Positions 1 to 7,621 of a stretch of 64,000 nucleotides of DNA are shown piece by piece. Both the position numbers and the translations under genes were made by a program. The DNA is from a virus: IMG/VR virus record IMGVR_UViG_3300017963_000029, positions 18,688-82,687 of that record; one strand, given 5' to 3'. Each line of letters starts with the position of its first letter. The stretch's first letter is position 1. Under the pieces are notes generated by a model, which saw only the letters and a list, made by a program, of their open reading frames with translations, was not told the origin of the DNA and searched no databases.

Positions 1-2
1 CC

Positions 3-245
3 GCACAGCTGTACGCCAGGCGACGAGGCCGGCGCGCGTACATCTGCTCGGACTTCGGCGCGAAGTGCAAAGGGCGCAACCCCAAGTACTGGGTGCCCGT
101 CGTCTACGTGAACCCGGGTGGCCTGGCCATGCGTTACCCGGACGACCCCGTTGGCACCACCACCGTCAACCCGGTAGGTCCGGGACAGTTCAAGGAGTTA
201 GTGGCCCAAAGCCGAGGAGCATCCCTTCTCGGTCAAGGAGCCTGA
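3..245 (+). CDS. C-terminal part of an unrecognised protein, cut by the window edge
   Basis: The frame is open from the first bases of the window to a TGA, so this is the last 80 residues of a gene that starts upstream. The visible part begins with a basic stretch (ARRRGRRAYICSDFG) with two cysteines, followed by hydrophobic strands and a Gly/Pro-rich section, and ends LLGQGA. I do not recognise the family. It precedes small structural-type genes on the same strand, so a virion role is plausible but only inferred from position. Confidence 0.6.
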   Translation, partial: AQLYARRRGRRAYICSDFGAKCKGRNPKYWVPVVYVNPGGLAMRYPDDPVGTTTVNPVGPGQFKELVAQSRGASLLGQGA

Positions 246-278
246 GCAGCACCCATTTTTCCCCTGTAGGAGAAAGAC

Positions 279-704
279 ATGCCCGAAACCAACGCAAAAT
301 ATCTCTGTCCGATCGGCAGGGACCGGATCGTCTCGTTCGTGAGCAACAACGGCGCCCCCGTTCCGGAAATCATGGAACAGACGTACTACAACGAGGCCCA
401 GAACAGCGGCGGTGCCCGGAAGGGCAACCGCAAGATCTCCGCTCTGGTCGAGATCTACGAGGAGATCCCGCGCCAGACCGACGACACCATCCTGAAGATG
501 ACGGTCAAGGTTCCCGCCGGTATCATCTCTCCGCACGTTCAGAGATTCGCGGCCAGCACCCCGCGGCTCTACTACTACCCGCAGGTGATCCTGTCGCCGT
601 ACAGCCTGGACTTCCATCCCCAAGGAGTATGGGGAGAGGTTGAAGTAGGATCCGAAGATCCCGACGAACAACGGTCGAGGTTTGGCTTCACCAGCTCCTG
701 GTGA
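279..704 (+). CDS. Unknown protein, first complete gene of the left structural-type cluster
   Basis: This 141-residue protein starts at an ATG with a clear Shine-Dalgarno leader, AGGAGAAAGAC, the same leader seen before other non-overlapping genes of the window. The sequence alternates polar and beta-strand-like stretches, contains a run of three tyrosines before a Pro-Gln pair, and ends in an acidic and basic tail. No signal peptide, membrane segment or catalytic motif is visible. Its position just before adhesin-like genes suggests a virion component, but the family is not recognised. Confidence 0.6.
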   Translation: MPETNAKYLCPIGRDRIVSFVSNNGAPVPEIMEQTYYNEAQNSGGARKGNRKISALVEIYEEIPRQTDDTILKMTVKVPAGIISPHVQRFAASTPRLYYYPQVILSPYSLDFHPQGVWGEVEVGSEDPDEQRSRFGFTSSW

Positions 705-789
705 AAATCGCAGAACCCCTGCGCTACCTCATCCAGGTTGATTGGTCGCACAGCGTCATCAACTAACCCCGCGCTCTCGAGAATAGAGT

Positions 790-1140
790 GTGGCCGCTAT
801 CAACATCGTCTGTCTTCTCGGGCGTATCTCAAGCCCGGACGCGGGCGTTTCTGTCGACACGTCGGGGGCCCAGCGGAACTCCACCCGCTGGATCTTCGAC
901 GTGTCGCACGATACCGCGACCACCTCCTTCCGTTTACAACTACGAGACTCTCTCACCGGAGAGGTCAAGGACTACATGATCTCCTCCGTCACATTCACTC
1001 CCTTCAACATGGAGGCCGCCGGCGCGAAGTTAAGGGTGCCCATTATCGAGTCCCCCACGTTGACCATCGAGCTAGATCCACAACTGGGCCTGGCCAGGTA
1101 CAGGGTCACGGTGGATACCGTACATACCCTGGAGAGATGA
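790..1140 (+). CDS. Unknown small beta-rich protein
   Basis: A 116-residue protein. An in-frame TAG lies six bases upstream, so translation must begin at the GTG at 790 or later; the ribosome-binding site is weak. The sequence is rich in alternating Val/Ile/Leu and Thr/Ser, as expected for a beta-sandwich (for example RYRVTVDTVHTLER at the end). It is followed after seven bases by the next gene and so sits in the same transcription unit. Function unknown; a small virion or tail protein is possible from context only. Confidence 0.6.
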   Translation: MAAINIVCLLGRISSPDAGVSVDTSGAQRNSTRWIFDVSHDTATTSFRLQLRDSLTGEVKDYMISSVTFTPFNMEAAGAKLRVPIIESPTLTIELDPQLGLARYRVTVDTVHTLER

Positions 1141-1147
1141 GGAGCCT

Positions 1148-1495
1148 ATGCCGTTGAAACCCGGAGACCTTTGGTATTACCGCACGAAACAACCGGTGAT
1201 AGCCAATATCGCTTACCCGAAGCCGGTCAAGGTACACCTGATCTCCTTCAACCACCTGAACCTCATATCCGAACAGTACATCATGTTGTTCGACAGGGAT
1301 AAGATACCAAACGACGGAGCTTTCCCTCTCGTGGAGTTCACCGCGCCGCCCCAGCGCATGGTCAGCTACACACCTGCTTTTGGTGGAAGGAAATTCAATA
1401 ACGGGCTCGTGGTTGCCCTGTCCGCGACCCCCATCACGTTACAGAAAGTAACGGTTCCGGAGATCACCTACCAGATCGAAGGCGTCATCGCATGA
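1148..1495 (+). CDS. Unknown small protein in the structural-type cluster
   Basis: A 115-residue protein starting at an ATG after a GAGGAG ribosome-binding site. It shows beta-strand-like segments and a Gly-Gly-Arg turn, with no membrane span, signal peptide or catalytic signature. Its stop codon overlaps the start of the next gene (ATGA at 1492), so the two are probably translationally coupled. No family is recognised. Its place between small beta-rich proteins and adhesin-like proteins is the only clue to function. Confidence 0.6.
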   Translation: MPLKPGDLWYYRTKQPVIANIAYPKPVKVHLISFNHLNLISEQYIMLFDRDKIPNDGAFPLVEFTAPPQRMVSYTPAFGGRKFNNGLVVALSATPITLQKVTVPEITYQIEGVIA

Positions 1496-2028
1496 ACGGC
1501 GTTTACGCACAGGCCGGTGTTTTTGTTTCCGAGGGTAGCTCAGGCCCAGGCACCACCGTCACCAACGTCGACCCGACCGTCAACGACGACGCCACCCAAG
1601 GGTACATCCAGGGGTGGCACTGGATAAACGAAGCCGCAGGCCCTCCTCGCGTCTTCATTCTCGTTGACAATACTCCGGGTGCGGCCAACTGGGACCAGGT
1701 AAACGCTCCTTCCGGAACCGGCATCACCTATGGCGAGCAATACACCTACAGCGATACCACCAACAAAGTAGTCGGACCTCTCAACAACGACCCGGTCCCC
1801 GTCGGAGGCCTCAGTCTCTTTCCGGAAGAAGGCCTCCCTCAGATGTACACCAAAGACTATACCGTGCGTGAAGTGGCGGGAGGTTCCGCGCCCGGTTATT
1901 ACATTTGTGTTTCCCCCACGAGCAGTGCTCCAGGAGGAGGTGCGTTCGTAGGAGGAGCCAACCCATCGGGAGGAATAGACACAATCCTTTCCAGTGGAGA
2001 TGAGGTGCGTGTGATTTACCCGGCGTAG
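1492..2028 (+). CDS. Probable virion surface or fibre protein
   Basis: A 178-residue protein, low in charge and rich in Gly, Ser, Thr, Pro and Asn, with repeated short strands and turns and a closing GDEVRVIYPA segment. This composition is usual for phage fibre, spike or decoration proteins. It overlaps the previous gene by ATGA and is followed by a group of similar low-charge proteins. No catalytic motif is visible. The virion assignment is an inference from composition and neighbours. Confidence 0.5.
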   Translation: MNGVYAQAGVFVSEGSSGPGTTVTNVDPTVNDDATQGYIQGWHWINEAAGPPRVFILVDNTPGAANWDQVNAPSGTGITYGEQYTYSDTTNKVVGPLNNDPVPVGGLSLFPEEGLPQMYTKDYTVREVAGGSAPGYYICVSPTSSAPGGGAFVGGANPSGGIDTILSSGDEVRVIYPA

Positions 2029-2047
2029 CCGGTAACAGGAGAAAGAC

Positions 2048-2659
2048 ATGTCAAAACAGGACGCGAAGTGGATTAAGAAGGATGACGTAACCCTCGAAGG
2101 CGACGGCGCAGGCAGTAGCGGAAACCTCCGCGTCAAGGATGACGGCATCGACGAGAACAAGATCAACTCGTCGTCGCTTCTCACCAACGGCGGTCTGAAC
2201 GGAGGCAGCGGTACCAAGCTGTCCCTGGACATCACTGACCTAACTGATGGTTCCGCAGTTGCCGACGATGACCAACTCGCCATCTACGACCAGGACGCCG
2301 GGGGCCACCGCCGCGTCACCAGAGCAGAACTTCTGGCCGGTGCCGCGACCGAACAGAAGATTCAGGAGATGATCACCATCGCTGCCGGGGATATTACCGC
2401 CGGATACTTCAGCCTGGCCAACGACCCGGTGAACAAGGGCTGCGTCAGCGTTACCCCGGTCGGAGGCCCCCAGCAGGTAAACTACGACTCGGTCGGTGGC
2501 ACCGGAGCCACGCCCGACTTCGACCTGGACGACTTCGCCACCACCCCCAAACGGGTGAAGATCAACTCGGACGGAACCGACGGTTCCCCCAACCTTCAAC
2601 CCGCCGCCAACATGGATTGGACTGCGGGTGACGTCGTCATCGTCGAATACGAAATCTAG
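2048..2659 (+). CDS. Adhesin or fibre-like virion protein, member 1 of a three-gene cassette
   Basis: A 203-residue protein starting at an ATG behind ACAGGAGAAAGAC. Residues around 60-95 contain DDDQLAIYD followed by RRVTRAELL, the same layout (aspartate-rich loop, short strand, basic residues, leucine helix) that recurs near the N-terminus of the next two proteins. This is probably a shared attachment module. The C-terminal half is Gly/Asp/Thr-rich and ends in beta strands. Such modular proteins commonly sit on phage tails or capsid vertices; no enzyme motif is seen. Confidence 0.5.
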   Translation: MSKQDAKWIKKDDVTLEGDGAGSSGNLRVKDDGIDENKINSSSLLTNGGLNGGSGTKLSLDITDLTDGSAVADDDQLAIYDQDAGGHRRVTRAELLAGAATEQKIQEMITIAAGDITAGYFSLANDPVNKGCVSVTPVGGPQQVNYDSVGGTGATPDFDLDDFATTPKRVKINSDGTDGSPNLQPAANMDWTAGDVVIVEYEI

Positions 2660-2665
2660 TGACGA

Positions 2666-3229
2666 GTGTCGAAAAATTCCCCGAGATGGCTTGGCCCGTT
2701 CACCGACGTTCCTCAGAAAGTAACGCCGGTAGCGGGCGACCTCGTCCTCATTGGGGACAGCGCGGCAAGTGGTGCAAGGAAATACGCAGAGCTATCTCGT
2801 CTTTCTTTGGCTCGAAGCGGAGGCGCTCTCTACATCTCCGCACCCGCGGCCACCCTTTCAGTGGACGCAACTCCGGTGAAAGCCTCCGGAACCACCACCT
2901 CCTTACGTGCCGACAACTTCACCCACACCAACGGAAGGCTTACCTATACCGGCGCGGTACAGAAATTCTTTCAGGCGACCGCAGCGATATCCACAAAATC
3001 CTCCGTAGGTAACGTCGTCCTAAGCATGTACTTCGCAAAAAACGGAGTCGCAGTAGCCGCAAGCGAAATAACTCGAAAAATAGGAACCGCAAACGACGTA
3101 GGAGCAGCCCCTCTCATTCTCCCCATTACCCTCACCCAAAACGATTACATCGAGGTGTTCGTCTCAGTTACCGGCGCAACCCCTGACATAACCCTGGACA
3201 AAATGCTCCTTAACCTTATCGAAGAATAA
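2666..3229 (+). CDS. Adhesin or fibre-like virion protein, member 2, with shared N-terminal module
   Basis: A 187-residue protein starting at GTG 2666. Its N-terminus carries a motif repeated in the next gene: QK-TP-GD-VLI-DSAAS-KY-LS. After residue 50 it becomes a Thr/Val/Ala-rich beta domain ending in SVTGATPDITLDKMLLNL, like the globular tips of phage fibres. The stop overlaps the next start (TAATG at 3229). A common docking module with variable C-termini suggests alternative tips fixed to one virion site. Confidence 0.55.
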   Translation: MSKNSPRWLGPFTDVPQKVTPVAGDLVLIGDSAASGARKYAELSRLSLARSGGALYISAPAATLSVDATPVKASGTTTSLRADNFTHTNGRLTYTGAVQKFFQATAAISTKSSVGNVVLSMYFAKNGVAVAASEITRKIGTANDVGAAPLILPITLTQNDYIEVFVSVTGATPDITLDKMLLNLIEE

Positions 3230-3765
3230 TGAAATTAACTCCTGATTGGCTAGACCAGTTCAACACAGGAGGAGTTGCCCAAAAAGCAACCCCGGCCTCC
3301 GGTGATCGTGTACTCATAGACGACAGTGCTGCTTCGTTCGCGAAGAAGTACACGTTCCTGAGCAACCTACTCGGCAACACTGGAGTTGAATTTGGTTTCG
3401 GAGCGTCCATGGGAAGCGGGGATGTTGGTAAATACTTCCAACCCCATGGAGATGCCAACGGTGGTAAGTTCAGCTCCCTCGACTCTGAAAGCCAACTGGT
3501 CTCCCCCGTCAGTGGCACCATCGAGGCTCTTGCCTGGATAGCTGAAAACAGCCCCATCACCAACGCTGTACTCAAGGTTTGGAAAAACGGCCTAGTGGTA
3601 AAAACCATCACGGTCTCCGGAAGCGGCCCACCCAGCAGCGGAGCCAGCACAGGTCTGAACGTGGCGGTGGCTGTCGGTGATCTGCTCGCCGTTGAATACG
3701 ACGCTGTAGGTTCCGGAGGTGACATGAAAAAAACCGCCATCGAGCTTTTCATTAGGGGCGTTTGA
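3229..3765 (+). CDS. Adhesin or fibre-like virion protein, member 3, with shared N-terminal module
   Basis: A 178-residue protein. Residues 17-47 align with the N-terminus of the preceding protein (QKATPASGDRVLIDDSAAS then KY and LS), while the C-terminal domain differs: it holds a Gly-rich segment and a beta domain ending AVEYDAVGSGGDMKKTAIELF. The pair therefore looks like a duplicated anchor with exchanged tips. The stop overlaps the next ATG (TGATG). The function, receptor or surface binding, is inferred from architecture. Confidence 0.55.
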   Translation: MKLTPDWLDQFNTGGVAQKATPASGDRVLIDDSAASFAKKYTFLSNLLGNTGVEFGFGASMGSGDVGKYFQPHGDANGGKFSSLDSESQLVSPVSGTIEALAWIAENSPITNAVLKVWKNGLVVKTITVSGSGPPSSGASTGLNVAVAVGDLLAVEYDAVGSGGDMKKTAIELFIRGV

Positions 3766-4988
3766 TGATTGTAGCCATCATACCTCAAGGAACCGGAAAG
3801 ATTCGCGTTGAGGAGTTCCGCGAAGCTGTAGATGAAGCTACAGCAGTCGCCGCCTTCTGTGCTGAATATACGCCTCCGAAAACCCCCGCGGATTACCTGG
3901 GCTACAACACCGGTTGGGTTTCTTATCAATCGCCCGGTAAAAAGAAATTCTGGGCCTATGACTTTTCCTCCCCTGGTCTAGTGGAAGTGGCTTCGCCTTT
4001 ATTCAAAACTACGGGGGATGTCCAAACAGAACCTTACCGCAAACCCCAAGACCTTTTGATTTACTACGGTTATCCTAACTCGTTCAATAGTGCGACTTGC
4101 GGCTGGAACAACGAAAAGGTCGCCCAGGAAATGAGTAAGTACGAGATCGTGGTCTTCGGCAACGGCGTGGCCGACCCCACACACCCCGACTACGCCAACA
4201 CGCTCATCATCATCCCGCGACTTAAAGAGCTCCGACCCAACATCAAACTCTTCGGATACGTCGCCGCCACCGAGGCCATCGCTGACTTTAAAACCAAAGT
4301 AGACCAATGGTTTGACCTGGCAGTATACGGTATTTTTGTCGATTCAGCTGGTTACGACTACGGCACGCCGGCCACCAACGGTCGAGACGCTTTCAACGAG
4401 CGTATCGACTACATCCACAACAAGGCCTACTGCAACGTGGTCTTCGCCAACGCCTGGAACAGCGACCACATCCTGGGTACAGCCGACGACCCCTCTTACC
4501 CCAACTCCACCTGGAATCCCTCATTACACGAATCGCACCTAGGCGGGTACGACTACGTTCTACTTGAATCCTTCCCTATAAATACCACCGTCTGGACTCC
4601 AGGATACGAAGATAAAGACGAATGGCACGCTCGCGGTGAAAAATTAATGGCCCACCGAGAAACCTACGGCGTCAATCTGGCCGGCGTGGGTATCATCGAC
4701 AACAGTAACCCCTCCGGACAAGATCTATTCGACTTTGGTTTCATCTCGGCACTGGCCTGGAACCTGAACGCCTTCGGTACCAGCGACACCTCTTACGCTT
4801 CCGGGTCTGCCCAGGTGAACTGGTGGACCCGGCCCGACGTGACCGGCTTAGGATGCAGCTGGTGTACCGATCCCTCAGTACAAGAAGACGTAAATGACGC
4901 AGACGTCTTCTGGCGTTTTGTTGAGCACGGGAAGTTCATGCTCGATTTTTCAACCGGAGCACAAACAAGCTCCGTAACCAAATGGTAA
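3765..4988 (+). CDS. Glycosidase-like TIM-barrel spike protein (GH114-like)
   Basis: A 407-residue protein. The ATG at 3765 overlaps the previous stop and is preferred to the TTG one codon upstream. After a short N-terminal strand domain, residues from about 93 read like the TIM-barrel proteins related to GH114 endo-polygalactosaminidases: YEIVVFGNGVADP, KLFGYVAA, then VYGIFVDSAGYDYG with an aspartate at a barrel strand end, VFANAW and DYVLLESF. These proteins act on, or derive from enzymes acting on, amino-sugar polymers. Next to the adhesin cassette it probably serves as a virion depolymerase or glycan-binding spike. The enzymatic activity is not proven. Confidence 0.6.
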   Translation: MIVAIIPQGTGKIRVEEFREAVDEATAVAAFCAEYTPPKTPADYLGYNTGWVSYQSPGKKKFWAYDFSSPGLVEVASPLFKTTGDVQTEPYRKPQDLLIYYGYPNSFNSATCGWNNEKVAQEMSKYEIVVFGNGVADPTHPDYANTLIIIPRLKELRPNIKLFGYVAATEAIADFKTKVDQWFDLAVYGIFVDSAGYDYGTPATNGRDAFNERIDYIHNKAYCNVVFANAWNSDHILGTADDPSYPNSTWNPSLHESHLGGYDYVLLESFPINTTVWTPGYEDKDEWHARGEKLMAHRETYGVNLAGVGIIDNSNPSGQDLFDFGFISALAWNLNAFGTSDTSYASGSAQVNWWTRPDVTGLGCSWCTDPSVQEDVNDADVFWRFVEHGKFMLDFSTGAQTSSVTKW

Positions 4989-4991
4989 GCC

Positions 4992-5573
4992 ATGCCCGCC
5001 GCCTGGTCCGCAAAAGACGAACGCCAGTACGAGCACATCCTCGAGAGCTGCCGTACCGGTCGAAAAAAGAGGTCGCTGAATACCTGCAAGCGCATCGCCG
5101 CCTCCACCGTGAACAAGCAACGTCGGATCGAGAGGCGCACTCTCTCAGAGCTTCAGGCTCCCCTGCTGAATGAAGCCTGCGAGATGACCTACAACTGGGA
5201 TTACCTCGAAGGCAAAGAACTCAAAGAAGCCAAAAAGCTCGCCAACGAAGGATTAGTATATCCAGAAGAAAAAGCAAAATACCTGATACTCACTTCAAAA
5301 GGTAAGAAGAAAATAGGCGCAAAAAAGTGTCTATGGACTTTGAAGGGGAGGAACCCCGATTTCGCAGGTCTTCCCGGATTTCTCTTCGGTGCCGGTGCCG
5401 GCACTCTCATGACCGCCGGCTACGTAGGACACCCCGCCATTATGCGGGCCGACCTTACCGAAAAAGAAGTTATCGACCTGACCTATGATCGAGCCTCCAA
5501 AGGTGTGATGGCCGCTCTGGCTCTTCTGGGGGCAAGCGTTGCCATCAAACTGCTCTCAAAGGTGAACGTATGA
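4992..5573 (+). CDS. Protein with KDERQYEHI-type N-terminal helical motif and C-terminal hydrophobic region
   Basis: A 193-residue protein. Residues 6-45 (WSAKDERQYEHILESC, then CKRIAASTVNKQRR) match a short basic helical motif common in phage and plasmid proteins of unknown role. The middle is Lys/Glu-rich. From about residue 130 there are two hydrophobic, Gly/Ala-rich segments (GFLFGAGAGTLMTAGYVG and MAALALLGASVAIKLL) that could be membrane spans. It overlaps the next gene by ATGA; that gene also has a membrane anchor. A virion-membrane or envelope-associated role is possible. Confidence 0.5.
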   Translation: MPAAWSAKDERQYEHILESCRTGRKKRSLNTCKRIAASTVNKQRRIERRTLSELQAPLLNEACEMTYNWDYLEGKELKEAKKLANEGLVYPEEKAKYLILTSKGKKKIGAKKCLWTLKGRNPDFAGLPGFLFGAGAGTLMTAGYVGHPAIMRADLTEKEVIDLTYDRASKGVMAALALLGASVAIKLLSKVNV

Positions 5574-6022
5574 GCCTCGAGCTACTCACCCCTCAGAAAA
5601 CAATGGACCGGGCGCGGAAGCTCTACCGGGCCTTCGGTAAGCTGGGAGGCGCCGTTCAACATCACCCCAAGCTGTACAAGATGTTCTACCCGCGGTACCG
5701 AGCCTACAACGATTACTATCTGGACCTGAAAAACAACCGCATCGCCCAGGTGTTCGAGTTCACCGCCATCGATGGATGGGTGAAGGAGTTCGCCTTTCTC
5801 CGCAGAAAAGCCGAGGTAGAAGGCGCGGACGTGTCGCGCGTCCCTTTCATCAAGCCCGGTGGTATTATTGCTGACGTACTACCCGACGTACCGGTTCTCC
5901 CGGACATTCCGGACATTCCCACATCCGAAGAAATTGGTGAAGAGATGTCGGGGGTCGTTCTTCTGGGCGTAGCTGCTCTGGTGGCCGGGGGACTCATCCT
6001 CTATTTCACTACTCGCAAATGA
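5570..6022 (+). CDS. Protein with C-terminal transmembrane anchor
   Basis: A 150-residue protein. The N-terminal 85 residues are helical and basic with many Tyr residues, residues 100-118 are a Val/Pro/Asp-rich spacer (PDVPVLPDIPDIP), and the C-terminus is one clear membrane span (VVLLGVAALVAGGLILYF) followed by TTRK. This tail-anchored layout resembles other proteins of the window such as the M23 peptidase and the 46181 gene. Start and stop overlap both neighbours by four bases. Function unknown. Confidence 0.6.
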   Translation: MSLELLTPQKTMDRARKLYRAFGKLGGAVQHHPKLYKMFYPRYRAYNDYYLDLKNNRIAQVFEFTAIDGWVKEFAFLRRKAEVEGADVSRVPFIKPGGIIADVLPDVPVLPDIPDIPTSEEIGEEMSGVVLLGVAALVAGGLILYFTTRK

Positions 6023-6417
6023 CCTGGCATGCTGCAGTGGCCGTTACACAACGGCCTGATGGTCGGGTGCTGGGGTTGACCCGCGGCACCAACCTCAACA
6101 ACATCAACTTCCCGGGGGGCATGCGGGAACGCTACGACGGCTCCCCGGGGATGACCGTGCGCCGGGAGTTCAAGGAAGAGACCGGGCTCACCATCAAGAA
6201 GATGAAACCGCTGGGGGTCTTCCGGGACGGCAGGAAAGTGGTCCACGCCTTCCAGGTGCTGAAATGGGATGGCGAGCTCAAACCGAGCCCCGAAGGGCGT
6301 CCTGTCTGGGTATTACCTTCCAGATTGACATCCCCTTCGAGCACCTTCCGCTGGCAGAACGCCGCCCTGCTGCGAAAAGTGGGACCGGTGGTAAGCTATC
6401 GGTCAAAGAAACGATAA
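6019..6417 (+). CDS. Nudix hydrolase
   Basis: A 132-residue protein with a Nudix box at about residues 33-57: GG then REFKEETGL, which keeps the RE-EE-G core that binds the metal ions. The glutamate expected seven residues before REFKEETGL is not present (a Gly stands there, with Asp beside it), so the box is slightly divergent. Nudix enzymes cleave nucleoside diphosphates linked to another moiety; in viruses they often sanitise nucleotides or act on RNA caps or cofactors. The substrate cannot be told from sequence. It begins the accessory operon, coupled by ATGA to the gene before. Confidence 0.75.
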   Translation: MTWHAAVAVTQRPDGRVLGLTRGTNLNNINFPGGMRERYDGSPGMTVRREFKEETGLTIKKMKPLGVFRDGRKVVHAFQVLKWDGELKPSPEGRPVWVLPSRLTSPSSTFRWQNAALLRKVGPVVSYRSKKR

Positions 6418-6431
6418 CCGAAGAGGTTACG

Positions 6432-6815
6432 ATGAAAGTCAGAGACATACTGAACCACCTGCTGCCCGGTGTAGTTGATTTCGACGATTACGAAGACGTG
6501 GACTACCACCTGGCGGAGCAGTTCAAGCTTCTCGGCGCACCTCAAATGACCGGAGGCGCAGATTGGTCCGCAGACTCGGTCTGGAAACTTCACCCCCGCG
6601 TGCAGCGTCTCCTGGGTCTAAAACCCCGTAACCCCAAAATCGACGTCTTTCTGATCTGGTCCGAAGGTGAACCGGACGAGACTCTCATCTTCCTCGCAGG
6701 CCTCGCGGACTACAAGCTGGGCGGTTACCGCACCAAATACATCCGGGACTTCACGGTGGAAGATCTTCGCAAGCTCGAGCGCGAAGGGTTGTTACGACGA
6801 TCCAGCAAACGTTGA
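6432..6815 (+). CDS. Unknown protein
   Basis: The frame is open further upstream, but the ATG at 6432 is preferred because it follows an AAGAGGT ribosome-binding site just past the Nudix stop. The 127-residue product has an acidic region near residues 14-25, a middle part with RLLGLKPRNPKIDVFLIW, and a C-terminus predicted as helix with a basic end (EDLRKLEREGLLRRSSKR). No motif or membrane segment is recognised. It lies between the Nudix hydrolase and a Cys/His/Asp protein in the same operon. Confidence 0.55.
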   Translation: MKVRDILNHLLPGVVDFDDYEDVDYHLAEQFKLLGAPQMTGGADWSADSVWKLHPRVQRLLGLKPRNPKIDVFLIWSEGEPDETLIFLAGLADYKLGGYRTKYIRDFTVEDLRKLEREGLLRRSSKR

Positions 6816-6822
6816 ATACAAG

Positions 6823-7221
6823 ATGCTAGGCCAGTACATACGAGGATGTCCCTCTTCCGTGCGTCGACTTGTATTTGCTGTACGCAGAGCATTATCCGAG
6901 GAGCTTCGGCGCCCGAAATATCGGGGACACCCTGTTCGATCCGCCGGCCACTGCTACGTGGCCTCCGAGGCGCTCTACCACCTGCTGGGGGGTAAGAAGG
7001 CCGGATGGGTGCCTCGCCGTGTTCAACACGCCGGCGATACCCACTGGTACCTGGTCCATTCCTCCGGGTGTACGGTCGACGCGACCAGCGACCAGTTCTG
7101 TACCCCGGTCCCGCGCCATCTTGCTCGCGGTGCTGGCTTCCTGACAAAACGTCCTTCAAGAAGGGCACAGATCATCATGCAAAGAGTACGTAACCGTGGA
7201 CGCCGATCGCATCACGCATAA
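6823..7221 (+). CDS. Phage-type conserved protein with possible papain-like Cys-His-Asp arrangement
   Basis: A 132-residue protein (start ATG 6823, just after the previous stop). It carries the sequence AGHCYVASEALYHLLGG, then a His (DTHWYLVH) and an Asp (VDATSDQF), ending in ARGAGFLTKRPSRRAQ. This order recurs in many phage hypothetical proteins I know by sight. Cys44, His74 and Asp86 are in the order of a papain or transglutaminase-like triad, so a hydrolase or a degenerate fold is possible, but no activity is established. It overlaps the phosphatase gene by 26 bases. Confidence 0.65.
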   Translation: MLGQYIRGCPSSVRRLVFAVRRALSEELRRPKYRGHPVRSAGHCYVASEALYHLLGGKKAGWVPRRVQHAGDTHWYLVHSSGCTVDATSDQFCTPVPRHLARGAGFLTKRPSRRAQIIMQRVRNRGRRSHHA

Positions 7222-7621
7222 CCTGTATCTCGGAGGCGCCCCAAAGTCCTGCGGGCCGTTCGACACGGTGGTCCTCGCTGCCGAGGAGCTCCAGGACATC
7301 CCTCTGAACTGCCAGGTGATCCACGCTCCTCTGGACGACGCCGTCCCCACCCCGGACGAGGTGAAGACGGCCATCTACACCGCGCGAGCCGTGCGTCTCC
7401 TCCGCCGGCGCGGGCAGAAGGTGCTGGTCACCTGCGCCCAGGGAATCAACCGGTCGGCTCTGATCGTGGCCCTGTCGCTGATGATGGACGGCGCCTCCGC
7501 CAGCGAAGCTATCCACAAGATACGCTCCCGGCGCCGGGGGACAATGATGCCTCCGCTTTCCAACCGGGCTTTCGTGAAAACGCTCAAGAGATATGAGAAG
7601 ATGAGGAGACGCCATGCCTGA
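7196..7621 (+). CDS. Dual-specificity protein phosphatase
   Basis: A 141-residue protein starting at GTG 7196. It has the cysteine phosphatase signature CX5R as VTCAQGINRSA (Cys80, Arg86), preceded by a candidate general-acid aspartate in PLDDAVPT (residues 46-52), and opens with the ITHNLYLGGAP strand typical of small dual-specificity phosphatases. It should remove phosphate from Ser/Thr/Tyr or from other phosphorylated molecules. A kinase-like protein is encoded at 48491-49321, so the virus may carry both arms of a phosphorylation control. The substrate is unknown. Confidence 0.8.
   Translation: MDADRITHNLYLGGAPKSCGPFDTVVLAAEELQDIPLNCQVIHAPLDDAVPTPDEVKTAIYTARAVRLLRRRGQKVLVTCAQGINRSALIVALSLMMDGASASEAIHKIRSRRRGTMMPPLSNRAFVKTLKRYEKMRRRHA

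Noticed and set aside
1540-2283. Minus-strand ORF of 247 codons
   Set aside because: It lies across two plus genes that are coupled and have good leaders; no motif on minus.
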